A stretch of DNA of 45,562 nucleotides from Trichoplax sp. H2 (taxonomy: Eukaryota; Placozoa; Uniplacotomia; Trichoplacea), in NCBI GenBank assembly GCA_003344405.1, contig NOWV01000336.1:1-45562 (forward strand), read 5' to 3'. Position 1 is the first letter of the stretch; each line of letters begins with the position of its first letter. Below are positions 22,067 through 37,100 of the stretch, in pieces. A program made the position numbers and the translations under genes. The notes under the pieces are model-generated. The model made no database searches. It was not told the DNA's origin and saw nothing but the letters and a program-made list of their open reading frames with translations.

Positions 22067-22124
22067 ATGAAGATACAAGAAATGGTTATTGTGGACGTTC
22101 GAATTCTCCTTCTAATTTTTATTG
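22067..22124 (+). CDS. Gene B possible first coding exon (signal peptide)
   Basis: ATG at 22067 starts MKIQEMVIVDVRILLLIFI, with a hydrophobic core ILLLIFI, then donor g|gtaaga. An in-frame TGA lies 18 nt upstream, so this ATG can be the start. The intron it opens is phase 1, which fits the phase-1 acceptor of the next candidate exon at 23905; joining them gives an Ala after the hydrophobic stretch. No transcript support, and intermediate exons cannot be excluded. Confidence 0.4.
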
Positions 22125-25100
22125 GTAAGAAAATATCACGGTAATCGAATAAAATTCTGCAACAAAATTTTTGCATCCTTTTATACCTAAAATCTTACCT
22201 AAAGTCTTAAAGATTCACATTTTCATCTAATGCCAGAGTGAAATGGCTAAGCTGCTATTTGCAAATAAAATTTTCTAATTCTCTGATAATACTAAAATTC
22301 ACATTAATGAATACTGTAGTCATTCGTCCCCATAACTCTAAAAAATATTAACTAGATACTTTTTTACTTGTAAAATGTGATCGCCCTTCATCTACACCAT
22401 AGATAAAATAAAGTTAAGATTTTACAAACAGTAATACTCGATGTCAGTTTGGTTTAAGTTCGAATGGACAGATATTGATTTACTTTTAGCAAAATTTGAG
22501 TTAAAATTCATTACGTATTCATTCTCTAGCGATCGTCATTTAAAGCTATAATTTCAATGAATTAAAAATATTTAGGAAGTAGGGTTAAATTAAAAACTGT
22601 AACGTTTAATGATAAACTTTGATAGTTCTGTTAGTCATTCGTTGAAATTAGCAAATTTCGGCCAGTAATAAATTTAGTAGTTCGATAGCTGGCAATAAAA
22701 GATGTCGTAACCTTAATAGATATATCTAATTACTGATCAGAAATTTGCAAAACTATCACACCGTTGATTTGACAATCTTTACCTTCAACAGTTACACAGA
22801 CGGTTCATGCTTAGTTATGTATCCATTTAATTTAAGTTCCGTAAGGTAATGTAACAATTCACAGTGTAAATAAGGATAAGTTTCATAAGGCGAATCAGAA
22901 TTGTTTATTTATTTGTATAATTTGGTTTTACAAGTAATTTAATTTTAGATTTAAGTATAGCAATTGTTGCTGAACTAATGCGAAAATTTACAATAAAGTA
23001 TGTGTTTTTATGGTTAGTACACTTGTAGTTTTTCCGTCATTAAAACGACTTGTGGTTTAATACTGGCTATTGGTAATAAATGTATAAAATAATTATTTAA
23101 AATTTATCAGGGAATTGTAACTGTTTCGACGTCCTGATCTTTTTCGATAACGTAATTAATAGTTAATGAAATATTAAACTAGAACGATACCATAGAAGTT
23201 ATAGTATCTTATAGCATCACTTCCGCTACTGCACTATCAATCTTCATAGACTGCAGTATCACATAATTTAGATTCTTATGTAATATTGTTGCTTTAGAAA
23301 TGTTCGGCATTGTCGAATAATGTTAATCGTATCAAAAACTTAAGAGCTTTTTATCATTGAATTTTAATGCTTGAATGCCTACTTACTTATATTCCTGTAA
23401 CCGTAGCAATTATTATTAGTTAGCACAATAAAGTATGTTTGTCAGCAACTCTGATCATATTTTACGTGCATACTGCGAACAATTTGATTACGATATATGA
23501 GCATGCATGTATGCATATCTATACCTAACCTCACGACAACAACCAGTAATCCTTTAACGTTTTTAAATTATCAGTATCAATCCGATGGCATTCACGTTAT
23601 AGATTTGTTTATCAAATTTTATTTAATTGCAATTTAAATATTTTAATTCAAGTACAACTTTCGCCCCAAAAAATTTATCATAAATCGATTCTGTGACAAA
23701 GTAGCGTGAAGGGTAGATCTTAAAGGTCAAATTTCTTTAATATCCAACTATATTAGATATTTGATGAAAAAAGAAGCTCATCTCTACCCTTTCAGACTAT
23801 TTGATAGCGCAAATTCCCTTTTATTTCATAAAATATGCACAACTAGGAAATGTAAAACAGAATATTTTGTCGCATTTAATGCTAATTCCATTATTTATTA
23901 ACAGCTAATATCAACTTTACATCGGCAAAAATTAATTGCATTAATCGCCGATCTACTTGGTTAATTTGCAATGGATTTCCACAAGACAGTAATGGCAACA
24001 TTAATATATCGTCAAAATTACCAAAACTGTAAGTCGATAGCTTAAGCCAGCATAGTTTCTAAGCGAGCATGCTGCAGTCTCTGAAATCTCTGCATCGCCT
24101 TTGCTTAAAAACTGATTTGCTTATATTGCTTTTAAAATATCCATATAGAGTCAGATATTATAGCAGTTGGTAATGTTTGAAAACTCTGCTAAAACTAAAT
24201 AATTTGATTGCCAAAAATACTAAAGTTTGCGAGCTTAAATTTTCCTATCCGTATTTTCTATGGCTTAATCGATTTTAAGCAAATTCTAGAGTAATTCTAG
24301 GTAGTATGCATCCATAATATTTATTAATACAATACTACTTTTCAAAATAGAATCATATTGCCAAAACGTTCGGGTAGTTTCTAGTTACTGGTTGCAAAGC
24401 GTTACACGGATTTTCAAGCTTTTATTTAGATTAGAGCATTGGCGTACATAAAGGAGCAAAATAACACTAACTGAAAAACTGTTTTAATGACCCCCTTATA
24501 TTAGCTTTGTTAGTAAAATTTCATCTGTAAATGCTTTTCAGCGAAAAAATGTACTGATGTAACTATTACAGTATTTCGACTAAATTAATATTGTGCGTCG
24601 TAAAATTTTTATTTTAATTATATGTACGTGTGCTATTTTATTAGATTTAACAGACATTATAGGACGGAATTTCTATAACAATGATTTAAGTATCATAGTG
24701 ATTGTGATTTTTCGGAGATTAAGAGTCCGCTATATTCTCCAGAAATTACAAGAAAAACGAATAAGAGAAATACTGGTCTTCATTGTATAATATATGTTCA
24801 ACATACGCGTATATACTAAAATAGAATAGCGGTCAATAAAGCTAGCCAGCTTCCCGTGTGTAACTAGCAGAACTAATAAAAGAGATATATGCAGAAAGAT
24901 AATTCATATAACACAAGAATCATATTATGAGAGAATTATTCATATACGTGAACGAGTAATAAGACTGACATACTTCGATCTTAATGTATTTCCATAATAC
25001 AATTGGATCAGAGTATAAATAGAACGTAAATAGAGTTATACTATAATATAATTAAAATTAACTTTTACTAAGAAGTAGACACTATAGTGACCGTCTTTTT

Positions 25101-28100
25101 TCTACTTTAAGAGAGCTTATTAATTTCACTTGCTATGAGAAATACGGTACCTTTTATTATTATAACATTATTCCAGTCATATGAATTAATGATTGCTTCC
25201 GATAATTGTCGATGGACGCCATATACAATAAATGGACAGTTCTTTGTATTCAAGCAAGGAGGTCCGAATCTGAGCTTAACTTGGCCGAAAGCCGCAAGTT
25301 AGAACATAATACGACAACGTGATTAGTATTAATATGTAACAATACCTATGAAACTATTTCATGGTATATAAAGAGTAAATTTATAAATTTGAAGCCTTAT
25401 CTTTGAGCGAAATTGTAGGTTAACCCCGTTAATTTCAACGTAAAAGTTTAAGCTTGCGACCTCTAAAAGGCAAAAAATGACGTAATTTTGCGTCGTAGTT
25501 GTCAAATAGTGCCAATAAAAAATAAGCATAACCCATCATTTATCAAGCTATGCTGAATTATTATGCACGCCGATCTCTTAAGGATGCTTAACATTTTGAA
25601 TTAAAATTTACGAAAAGAAATGCCTGAAACAAATCTATATTTAATTATTTAATGCTATACTTCGTTGACTTTCAGCTACAGTACGGGCATTTAATAAATG
25701 TTAGTTTCCTAAGATCCTTGTAGATCCAAGATAGTCTTAGATCGTATCTCTATAATAAGTTAACATAATTTTCTATCTCGTAATTTGATTTAACTATATA
25801 TTATGTTTCAAACAATTGACAATTTAATTCAATTAATTGTCGAAGTTACTACTTATATCTTAAATTGAAAAATTGAATTGGATTTATATTTATATTATTT
25901 ATTAGATATATTAGATATATAGCCAAGTATTCTTATGACCTCAATTGATTTAATTAACTAGAAATTATTCCCTTCTAATTGTGTCCGTAAAGTTATCTTA
26001 AAATATAAATGGAGCATTTACGGGAAATAATGTAATAATGCCATGTAAAAACAGATATTTGATGTCTACGCTTGATCAGAAGAAGACAAAACTGCTCTAA
26101 TAATTTGTGCTTTATTACCCACTGTCAACTATTACATCTGAAAGGGACTATTTTAGTGATTAAATAGAATTATTCTATGCTTACAAATCATGTTAACGTT
26201 GCATATAAGGTTTAAATAAATTTTTTTTTATTAATATCAAATAGTAAATTTAATTTCCAAACCATGAAATTAAGTAATGATGCTCTTGCTGTAAATAAAA
26301 TAGAAGCAATCCATAATTTGAGCTAATTTTTTCCTTTTACTTTTAATTAGAATAATTCAAGATGTTACCTCCGATTTTTTAGATCCAATAGTAGACTGTG
26401 GTGTATTTCAGGAAGTGTATGTACTTGATTCTTACCGTTTTCGCTAAACCGAAAGCAGTCATTTTTTACAAATCAATTAAGATCTACAAAGTAGGAAATA
26501 ATTATCTTGCTCCCTTTACTTATCTTAACAGGACTCTTCGATTCTCTCAAGCTAAAACTATAAAACCAAATTTTTTTGCGGCTTGTCGTGAAATGAAGCA
26601 TTTGTAAGTACTACAAAAGAAATTTCCCTATACTGATCTTTATGAAACTGCTTGCTGCCATATTATCTGCTATGCATCGTAAATCTTTCATTGTGCTAGT
26701 ACCTACAAAAAAATACATCATGCAATAAAAATAATAAAGGTAGCATATTCCATGCTCTCACGGTCAAGCAAATTTGGAGGACTATTGCGCTATCTTTACT
26801 TCTATTTGTTATGATTCATTGTCACAAGCCGGCTTTGTGATAAGATAACATAAAAACATATTCTAAATTCCCAAGCTTCCGAGATTTACTATCCTTAAAC
26901 TATTTATAAGCGTTTAGACGCTTTTGTTTCCACATTGCACAACTAGAAAACTGATTTTACTCAACTATCTGCCAAACTTATATACCTTATGACAGCAGCT
27001 AACTTTAATAAATCATCTTATAACAATAGTTTTAAATATGAACATCTACTAACTGATTTTACATAGTAAGACTACAATACAAGATATCTATTCACAGAAT
27101 CATTTCAGTACACTTACGGTCAACTATTAGTCAGAATTACAGCCACAACTACATAAGAATTTTTTTTCAGTATCAAGTGTAATTTACTATAATACTTTAT
27201 AAATTATATAATTGTTAATGATTACTGCAGTAAGAAATTAATCGTAATCTCCATTTAGAAATATTAAATTCGCGAAATTTAGTCATTTAATTCTTCATGG
27301 TAGTTAGTACATTAATATTCGTATGATCACGAGTCTTTTAGATAGAACTGAATAGGGCCTCAATATATCGAACGACATCAGTGCTTGATTTTGACAGATA
27401 TTAAGCCGGAATACCTTGGCTAAGTTAATTCCCTATATAGACCCAAATACAGCGCAGTAAAGCTCAAATAATAGTACACTTTCATATTTTCAACTGTGTG
27501 CATGGTTACTATGCTAATGATTGTTAATAATTAATTTTAAAATGACGTTTCTTTTAATTTTGATTCTCGATGTTTTTGGTTGGATAAAAAAGATTGTACC
27601 TTTCCATGTTAAGTCACTTAGGTTGTTAATCAATTCCAAGACTTCTTTATTGAAAAATATATTGTAATTTGCGAAATGCCTAATCAGTTACCGAAAATGC
27701 ACAGTTAAAGCCAATAACTTAATTCTATGTATTAGCTCACGCTATAAAAAATATTAAATCAGAGAATCCTCTTTCTTTACTGACAGCTGATTCATTGCAA
27801 TAATCCAAAAGATCAATAAGAAAATGTTATATACCACTATTTTACTTTGAAAATGCAATATGACTAATTTATACGTATGCGATAATTAAAAATCTTATGC
27901 CTTTTACGAGTATTCAAATACTTATACATAGATTTGCAGGCGCTAATGCAGTACAGATAATGAATGAAATAAGTACCAAAATTACATGATTAATCTATAG
28001 TCTGTTTTCCCTTATTAAAAGTACTGTATCACTATATTTTAGATTATTCCTTGACGTGATAGTAACATCTGAAATGGGAGATTTATTCGCAAATTCTTCG

Positions 28101-31100
28101 AAACTTTCTCATATGTAAGCAAATTACAGCGTTAATTAATACGATGATTACCAAAATTGCATTACAAATAAATTGTTTAATGATCATTTCTATATGTGCC
28201 ATTCCGTATACTATGGTAGCCAAATAACTAGGAGTCAATTTGGTAGCAATAATCTCGCTAGGGCAGTCGGACGTTTGCCTGCTCTGAAAACAGTGTAAGG
28301 CGCTGATTCAATTCCTTACTGCTTTTACATGTAGTAGCTACTAAAATTATCATTTGTATTATTACCTGGGCTTCAGTACTTTGGACTATAACACCATTGG
28401 TAATAACAACATCGATATCAAGTTATTAATCAACAAAAATATTACATCGTTGGTGATAATGTAAGTGTATTAATAAAGTTTTTAATAAGATCCTTAATCG
28501 ATTTTTTAAAGTATTACAACTGATATGAATAACATGGCCAGTGAACTCTACTGTGTAGTACCGATTCTGCTGTAATTTAATTAGCAAAATGATAAATAAT
28601 TTTTTCTGCACTTTAATCTAAATGTAAACGGAGTTGCAATTCTTCTTTCAGTAGTTGTTACTCTATCAATGTTAGTAGCTATACTGTACATCAAAATATC
28701 GAGTATTGTATTGGATAATTATGTTGGCGAAGATTCGAAAAAGAAATTAACATTTTGTGAGGAAATCGCTCCTATTTATGCTTAATATAAGAGACTATAA
28801 AACTAATCGAGTAGAGTTAATTTTAGATGTTAATTGTTTTATGGCTTATCACACTCTATATAATCAATACCAAGCTACCATATGTAATAATATTGCATAA
28901 AAATTGTAGCATAATCGGAATAAAAGTTGCATAGTCTTTACGTGATCATAGAATACATCATCACATATTACTGCCTTTTTGGAACCGTTTAAAAATACTT
29001 CTTGCGCCATTAGGGACCTATCCGGAAATTCTTTAACTTCCTTAGGTCAAGGAACGTTTCAAAATTATCAAATGTTGCAGACATTGTAAGCATCATAACG
29101 GTATTTTATCCTTACGTATGCATTTGATCCAGTAAACTTAATCAAAAAATTGTTAGCAATCTTCATCAAAAGATGTGAAATGGATAAAGCTCTTCAATAG
29201 CAATCAAATATTAAAATTTATGAACAAGAATTGAGAAAATATCAGCAAATTATCTATATAAGTCTGTATTGAGCAGTCCTGAATGAGAATTAATAATTTT
29301 AATTTCTAATACGAAATGCGCTTTAATTCTGCTCAATAAAATTTCAATCAGTTCGATGAAAACATTATTAAAATGTAAGTAAAAAGTTTGGCATAGATTA
29401 ACTTAACTAACATTTTTTAATTTTTTGAATAGAATTTTAGACAAAAACAAGATTCAGTACCTTTCTAATGAAACATTTATTGGCTTATCTAGGCTAAAGA
29501 ATTTGTAAGTTTGCAGATTTGAGATTGTGATATATACCAATCACGAAATTCCAAATTTTAGAAAAATAAGAGCTTTATTGAATCTTATACAAAGATTAAC
29601 TACACACAGCTCTACTCTAGTCGAATACTACTACTAAAGACTTCTACAACGAACTAACAGAATAATCTAAAGTTGCATGCTTTATACTTTCCGTAGCATT
29701 CACAGCTACAATCCGCATGGCAACCTTTTACCTTATTTTACACATAGTTAAATTATTCTTAGTAAGACTATTCTACTACGGACCATCATTAATCCAATAT
29801 GGATACGACTACAGTACTTACGTAGACATTATTCACACCAGCCAAAGTACAATGAATTAAGCATATCCTAATATATGATTTATAGTTCTATTTTTACCTA
29901 TAGCCTTATTAGTAACTTAACACCTTACTGTATATAGTCATCTGTACTCGAGTATAGAGTCTATATCACTACAGTCTATAGTTATAGCTACCAAATATCT
30001 CTTAGGATAAATATCTACCGTACATTATACTAAGCATGGCTAACAGTCTACAATCACAATACTAGTTACATTACAGAGATATATAATAAAGTATAGATAT
30101 TAATTTCATTTCATTCCTCTCACAGAAAAATAACTGGAAATCAAATTGATGAAATAGAGAATGGGACTTTTAAACCGCTGAAACAGTTACAGTTATTGTA
30201 AGTAAAGAGCATAATTGCATAGACTTTAAGTCCCATTAATCTTTTCTTTAAATATCAGTAATATGATACGGAATAAATTTTTCCATTCCGATATAATCAA
30301 ACAGACGTATTGATATACTTCTCTAAGATAAAAACTGATTTACTCACTAACAAAAATTTCATTGCTTAATTGTTGCTTCATTAAATAGAAACCTAGAGAG
30401 CAATTTCATATTATCTGTTCATGAACAAACGTTTGTGGGATTAAGCTCCTTGACATATCTGTATGAATAAGAGACTTGCTAATTGTTATAGGAATCAATA
30501 ACTGTTCTAAGATACTTAACTATTAAGTCAATCTTCGCTTTATGAACAGTAATCTAGGCTCTAATAGAATCAGCAAGAGCAGCCATGATATTTTCCGACC
30601 AATTTCTAACATACGTACTATGTATGATAACAATATAGACATTAATTAATGAATGCTGCAACACTACTTTTAGTCATTTCCATCATAAATTTGTAGAAAC
30701 CTTTTCATGCTTTCGATTTTATTCGGTGTGCATTAGCATACTATTAACTAATAAAATTTTACTTAATGTTACTAATGCCACTTTCTGAAAATAAACTGAT
30801 CGTAATTTCGTCTTAGGAAATTATCCTATAATCAATTTACTGGAGATACTGATGGTCTGATAAAGAATTTACGTTTCCTTTCTGAAATGTTAGTGCAGAA
30901 TGTATTCATATATTTTACGGTTGATAGGACGATAAATTAATTGGCAACTGTAGCATTTCTAGATTCAGACTTAGTCATAGAAGCATTGTTATGCAAAAAA
31001 GACACTACAATTACTCTGTAACTCAATATTTGCAACAATTGGTTCGTCATAATTAACTATTTAAAGCTAATCTTGGATTATTTTGATTTAGAAACTTCGA

Positions 31101-34100
31101 TAATAATAACATTACAGTCTTGGGAAAGAACGAATTGTCCAATTTGACTAATGTTGTAATCATGTAATTACAAATTTTACAAATTCTTTTGACACCATGC
31201 TACATAACTGATGCTTTATTACTGAATTTGGCTATCACGATTTATTATTAGCTCACTAGCTAACAATGCTATCAAGAGCTTGGTGAAATGTAGCTTTTGT
31301 CATCTACCTAATTTGACGGAGATGTAAGTACTGAGACTTTGAGAGTTCCTACTTTTATGACTCTACTACCATACTTAAATTATCTCAAGTTTTGATAACA
31401 GCTACTATTGTACTATTAAGATTAATTTCTACTAATTAGGACAATCATTTCCATATTCTATATTAGATGTTTCTGAAACTAGAAATTAATTAGATTTTGT
31501 GTTTTTGTAGCTCACTACAAAATAACATAATATCCGACATCGCTGAAGACGCCTTCTACAATTTACCAAATTTATCCAAACTGTAAGTAAATACCCTTTG
31601 AGGTATGGTAACTTCTGCTAGATTTTATTCAAATACTTAACTACATAATGTCACATCAACTCCTTTCTGGCAGCTTCTATTCCTAAGTAATTCTTGTATC
31701 GTACTCCATTATAGCGAATTGCAAACACTTTTAATTAAATAACAGGCAAAAGCACTAAGGTATCATCGCCATACTAATTAAAACTAGAAATTTATAAAAT
31801 GATCATCTACTGCTATTAGTTAATCCTACTACAATTTCTAAATCAGAGTACAAGTGATTAACGAAGTTCTACTGAAATAGTTAGCATCGCATTTTTAAGA
31901 TGTATACCATCGATCGTTGTCACGGATTACTTCCTGATATGGTTACTAGTCTAACGTAAAGCCCTTAGGTTGAGTTACCTCTACAGATTATTGCCCTAAT
32001 CGATCAAAAGATTTAATAAGAATATAGGACTTCTATTACAACGCCTAAGAACTATCCTTCTAAAAGGCTCGCAATCAGTAGACACACAGTACCATAATCT
32101 ACAAAAATGCTTTATTTAGTAAACTCACTACTCACTATTCTCCCTCAAAATCAACTATTTTAAACCAATAAATACACTCATAAATAAACGTTTAAATTAA
32201 CAAAGAATTACCAGACATCCCTTAATGGATAATTAGATATAAAGATAAACTTATTTAAAAAGAATAATCTTATCTAAATTACCGACGTTATTACAAAGCC
32301 TTATTGGCTAGTAGCTGTATCGCATTACAAATAGCATGCATAGCTTTCGTTTTTCAAATTAAACCAGAGTAATATTGATTTGCTATAGCGTATTAGTTCC
32401 TGTAGTTGTAAGTACTACAAATCATAGCATTTCCTGTACTATAACACTGCAACACTGCACAGTGAGCTACCATACTTTCTTAAATACTTTAATTTAGGTA
32501 ATGCATTGTCATAAAAATTGTACTGATAACGCCATATTAACTATCAGGGTACATGTTACAATGTTTTCTAACCAAATATGAAAATTACTTGTAACTTTTT
32601 CATATTGGCACAATATTTCTTTAACGATAACAGCTAGAAAAGTGTGATTAATGTCACCGTTGTGCGTCAATTACTAAATAATTTTTAAAACTGTTAACTA
32701 TTGCATTACAGAAAGCTTAGTAAGAACAATATTGCTATCAAAAATCAACCATTTGAGGCCTTACAAAGTCTGAAAGAACTGTATGTTTGAGCTTTCCATT
32801 CAGTATAGATTACAATGTGTAGCTAACGTACTGATCACATTACTGTAAAAAATATGAAATCTTTTCGACAGATACTTGGATCTTAACTCCGTTGGTAATT
32901 TTTCTAATAAAGGTCTATCACCGTTTCGTAATCTAAAGAAACTGGAAGTTCTGTATGTTAATCAAACATTGTTTACTAATCTTTTCACGAAACATACCAA
33001 TTAACTCTCACTAGTTTAGAAAGCAAACTTAGTTATATAGTAGAATGACCTGTATTATTCATGTACACTCAAAAGTAGATTATAAAATTGTACGCAATTG
33101 CCTCTATGCAAAATATAGCCTTCGGTAAATTTAATTTAAATTTCTTACTACTTAACTTATCGTAATCCTGACTAAAAAGCATTAAAAATATTTAATATCT
33201 CTACAAAAATGTTGAAAGAATGCTACTATATCGCACCAAAACATTATAACAATCGTAGACTATTTTTCGGTAAAGTATTCAATAACTGATATTAAACCCA
33301 ATACTCCTAATAATAAATACAATGATGTACTAACACAAGCATTTCTGAATAACAACGTTCTAAAAATCAGGACTAGCACATCAATGTATTACCAATGGTA
33401 TAGTCTACGTTTTTTTAAATATCTAATTTGTTCTAATAGGGATTTATCAGGAAATAATATACAATTCCTCGAGAAGAGGCTCTTTTGGGGATTAAGAAAC
33501 TTAAAATATTTGTAAGTATTGGAAAATGATATTTCTAGTATTTTTTTACGATAAGAAAATACTTGACAGGTAAACTGCTAGAATTTTAATTTTATACTCA
33601 TACAATGCACTATAATAGTTGATTAGTATACTTTGCAACACCTAACGACCAATCATTTAGATCCTTACTAGGGACTCACATGTTATGCAAATTCACACTG
33701 ATGTACTTTATTCTATCAATGTTATACAAACAGGATGATGTTCAGTTTACTGCTGTAAAGAATAATGCGACCCAGTATATTAGATCTTTGTGTTTAAATG
33801 TAGCTCTATACTCTTAATTTTATCCCAATTTATCTATCTAAATTTTTGTCACGAATTGAAACCTGAAAAGTCAGAAATATTAAAATCACTGCCAAAAACT
33901 AAGTACAACGAGTCTATCGTCATACTTGTCTTCCTTGGCACCTATTTACATGCTGGTATCTAATCTAAATATTCACGATTTCTTATCGTCAGGAGGAACA
34001 GTAATCTCTAACCACTAGTTTCTCTTAGACAAAATCTGAACACAACCTATACTAAAAGCGAATGCAATACTAGTGTATGGTGCATTATTATAGCTATTAT

Positions 34101-37100
34101 TTTTATGACTGTATCGTAATCCATTATGAACGTAGTAATAATTTTCTGACACCCTAGAAACTGAAATTGTAGTTTAAATTATGCTCACAATTAATACAGC
34201 ACACTGAATAGCCTTAGTTTTATTCTTAAATAGAAGCCTTCATATACCTCGTATATTCTAGTAATAGCCCTCAGACAAATCTTTAGTATTTATGCTCTTG
34301 CCACAAAACAGCTTTGCAACAAGTTAACGTAATGTGCGATCAATAAGTCAATTCCTTGAACCACGTATCAAGGAACGATATCTGCACTATCACAAACACT
34401 TTTGCTCTACTAGCAGACTACACAAAGACTTAAGCGCCTCGTATTTTACGTCAAACACTAAATTTGAGAATCCACTTTATTGTACGATATACTACATTTA
34501 CATACTATTCCTCAATAGTCCATGAGTCATAGTTAGTATGATTAACTTTGGAATCATTTACTGAATTAGATATTAATTATAGCTACTGATCCCTTAATAC
34601 AGACAACAGTATTTACGAACATAGACATCTGATGACTAATACAGAATAGTCAGATTACGATATCCTATCACGGAACATTTCCACGATAATTTACAATCTA
34701 GCATAAGCAAGTTACAATCACAATGATTCGAACTGTAAGTAGATGATTTGCATTCCCTGTTATAACTATTAATTTCAGTATGTGTATATGTGTCTCTGTC
34801 ATAAAAAGTCAGTGCCATATTAAAACACAGTATATCCAAATTAGAAGTTAACTAAATAAGGATAAGCTAACAGAATAATCTTAACATAGATATTTCTACT
34901 CTAATACAGTATATAACACAGTCACAGCTCTGTAATATGATAATAATGATTGATAAATTATAAGTGATAATAATTGAATTAATAAGCAATTATAGTCAGT
35001 TGGTCACCCATTTTCTTTACACATTTTTCGAAATTCTGAAGGATGAGATTGTCTATAATCGATGCCATAATTTTATTAAAAGCCGATCAAGCTAAGTAAT
35101 TTCTATAAATTAGAAAAGCAAATTAACATATCCTCAAGAATTCACTACTTTTTCGTAACTTCGACGCCTAGCAGCTTGTAAAGTTAGCTAAGATAGCAAA
35201 CACAACAGCAGCTATAATTTTTGTTTTTACTGTAACAATCGAAATTGTGGTGCAAGAAAAGTATGGAAGTGACTGCCTTTATCCTTCATCGATTTAGTAA
35301 ATTTTACCCATATCTTGCAATTACTTATAATGACTCTACCAAAGCCTATTTCCTTACCAATAATATCGGTATTGCTCTACCTTGTCCTATTGTACTGATT
35401 TCAGTTAACTGTAGTAGTACAGTAGGTGGCTAAAAGGACGAGACAGCCCACATGTACTGTTTCTAGTATAAGACTGGGGTTCTCTAGTTAAGGTCATATC
35501 TAATGCCAAATATAGGACCATGTAGACTGCCTTCCATGTAAGAGTGTGAGGTTGATAGACTAAGAATCTTTAAAACTTTAGAAAATTAAGATTTATTGAA
35601 CAAAACCTCCTTTACGAAGATACAACGTAATCGGTTAGCTGAGGACCTCTAACAAGAACGAACTATCTTACCATACTAAACTACTCGCTTTTATACTTTT
35701 CCGCGTTTACAGTATTAGCACCTTACTTACTACACACTTCAGTATTAGCATCTCAAATACAGGATAGTTTACATCTTTCATTTGAAGCTCTAGCGTGAGC
35801 ACTGCAGCACTCCTCTTCAAAAGGATTACAGTTACTAAGCTAGCTCCATTTAATACTTAAGCCTCTAACGAGAATATCTATCACATGTTGAACACAACAC
35901 CTAGGGTAGACATTACTAAATATATCATCAACTTAGAATGCAATATTACACTGTCTTACAAAGAGTTAAAGTATAATTATTTTATTAATCTTAGCAAGAT
36001 GTTAAATCAAGCTTTTACAGTCTCGAATTATTATGTCTACTATAGAATAGAAGCATTTATTGGGTATAGTTTGTATATAGATAAGATGTACTTTTGTGCA
36101 GATTTGTCTAAGTGGTATTATCCGGTATATCTTAGTCGTTTTCAATTGTTCTTATGAGGAGAAGAAATTGAAAATCTTCTCCGACAGACGGATGTATCAA
36201 TAAACGTTATTATTCAAGACTATTTTTTCGGTGTTGACCTTCATGTATCACATAAGGGAATTACCCAATTTTGTTAATTCAAATTTTGGGTTACGTAAGT
36301 AAGTGACCCTACAATAATAACAGGAGACTATCACTCGGTCATTACACCTATATACAACTTTCTGGTCAACGTTTACAATTTTAACCTAGCCAGCTAGATC
36401 TACAACAACGGATCAATTAATTTCCACTAAAATGCTGAACTCATATTTCTAAAATAATCCCTTATGCAAAGACTATCCTTAGTTAAGCAATAAATAATTT
36501 AATTAACTTCTCTAAATATCGATAGCAACTTAATAACATTTCCTTGAATATGCTTAACAAAATTTTGCGACTGAACGTTTTGTTTCTTATCAATAGTATC
36601 ATAATATTGCTGATTTTTAAGATACCTATGCGTAGATTATACTCATAATTATTTATTTATTAGCAAATTACAGATCATGAGCATGTTATTTTATGTTTAT
36701 TACCATTATAATTTTAAAATTTTTTAATTTAATTTGAAATAACTTAATTAATTTATCTAATTCTCTATGGCAATAGATTCCTTGCAGATAATTTCATTTT
36801 CGATATCTTACCTGATACCTTCCAATCAATGGATGCATTGATTCATTTGTAAGGCTAATCATAAATCCGATAGCAAAGCCTTCAAAGTTGATGTATACTA
36901 CCTTTACGCCCATCATCGGCATTACAAACTGTTTTCATCAGTGCTTTTCTCAATATTCTTTCGCAACATTCTTTCGTAACATTCTTTCGAAATGTAAACA
37001 TAAATTATATTTCCATTCTTTCACAAACTTTAGACGCCTAGAACAAAATTTAATCGAAAAAATTACGGGGAATCAAATACGAGGCTTAACAAATCTCCAA

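Noticed and set aside
24593-24790. Hydrophobic 65-codon open frame
   Set aside because: Starts with GTG, runs into repeat H3, and has no splice or domain support.
25137-25302. Possible secreted-peptide ORF starting MRNTVPFIIITLF
   Set aside because: A 54-codon frame with a weak hydrophobic start just after H3; no good donor, no homologous exon, and it does not connect in phase to the LRR array. Chance is likely, though a small gene cannot be excluded.
27625-27662. Short LRR-like exon between L1 and L2
   Set aside because: Only about 15 residues, poor donor gtaatt, no partner.
29312-29383. Possible extra LRR exon between L5 and L6 ending in a gtaagt donor
   Set aside because: In the phase used by all other exons it has a TAA; another frame resembles an LRR but ends in the wrong phase. 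At most a decayed exon.
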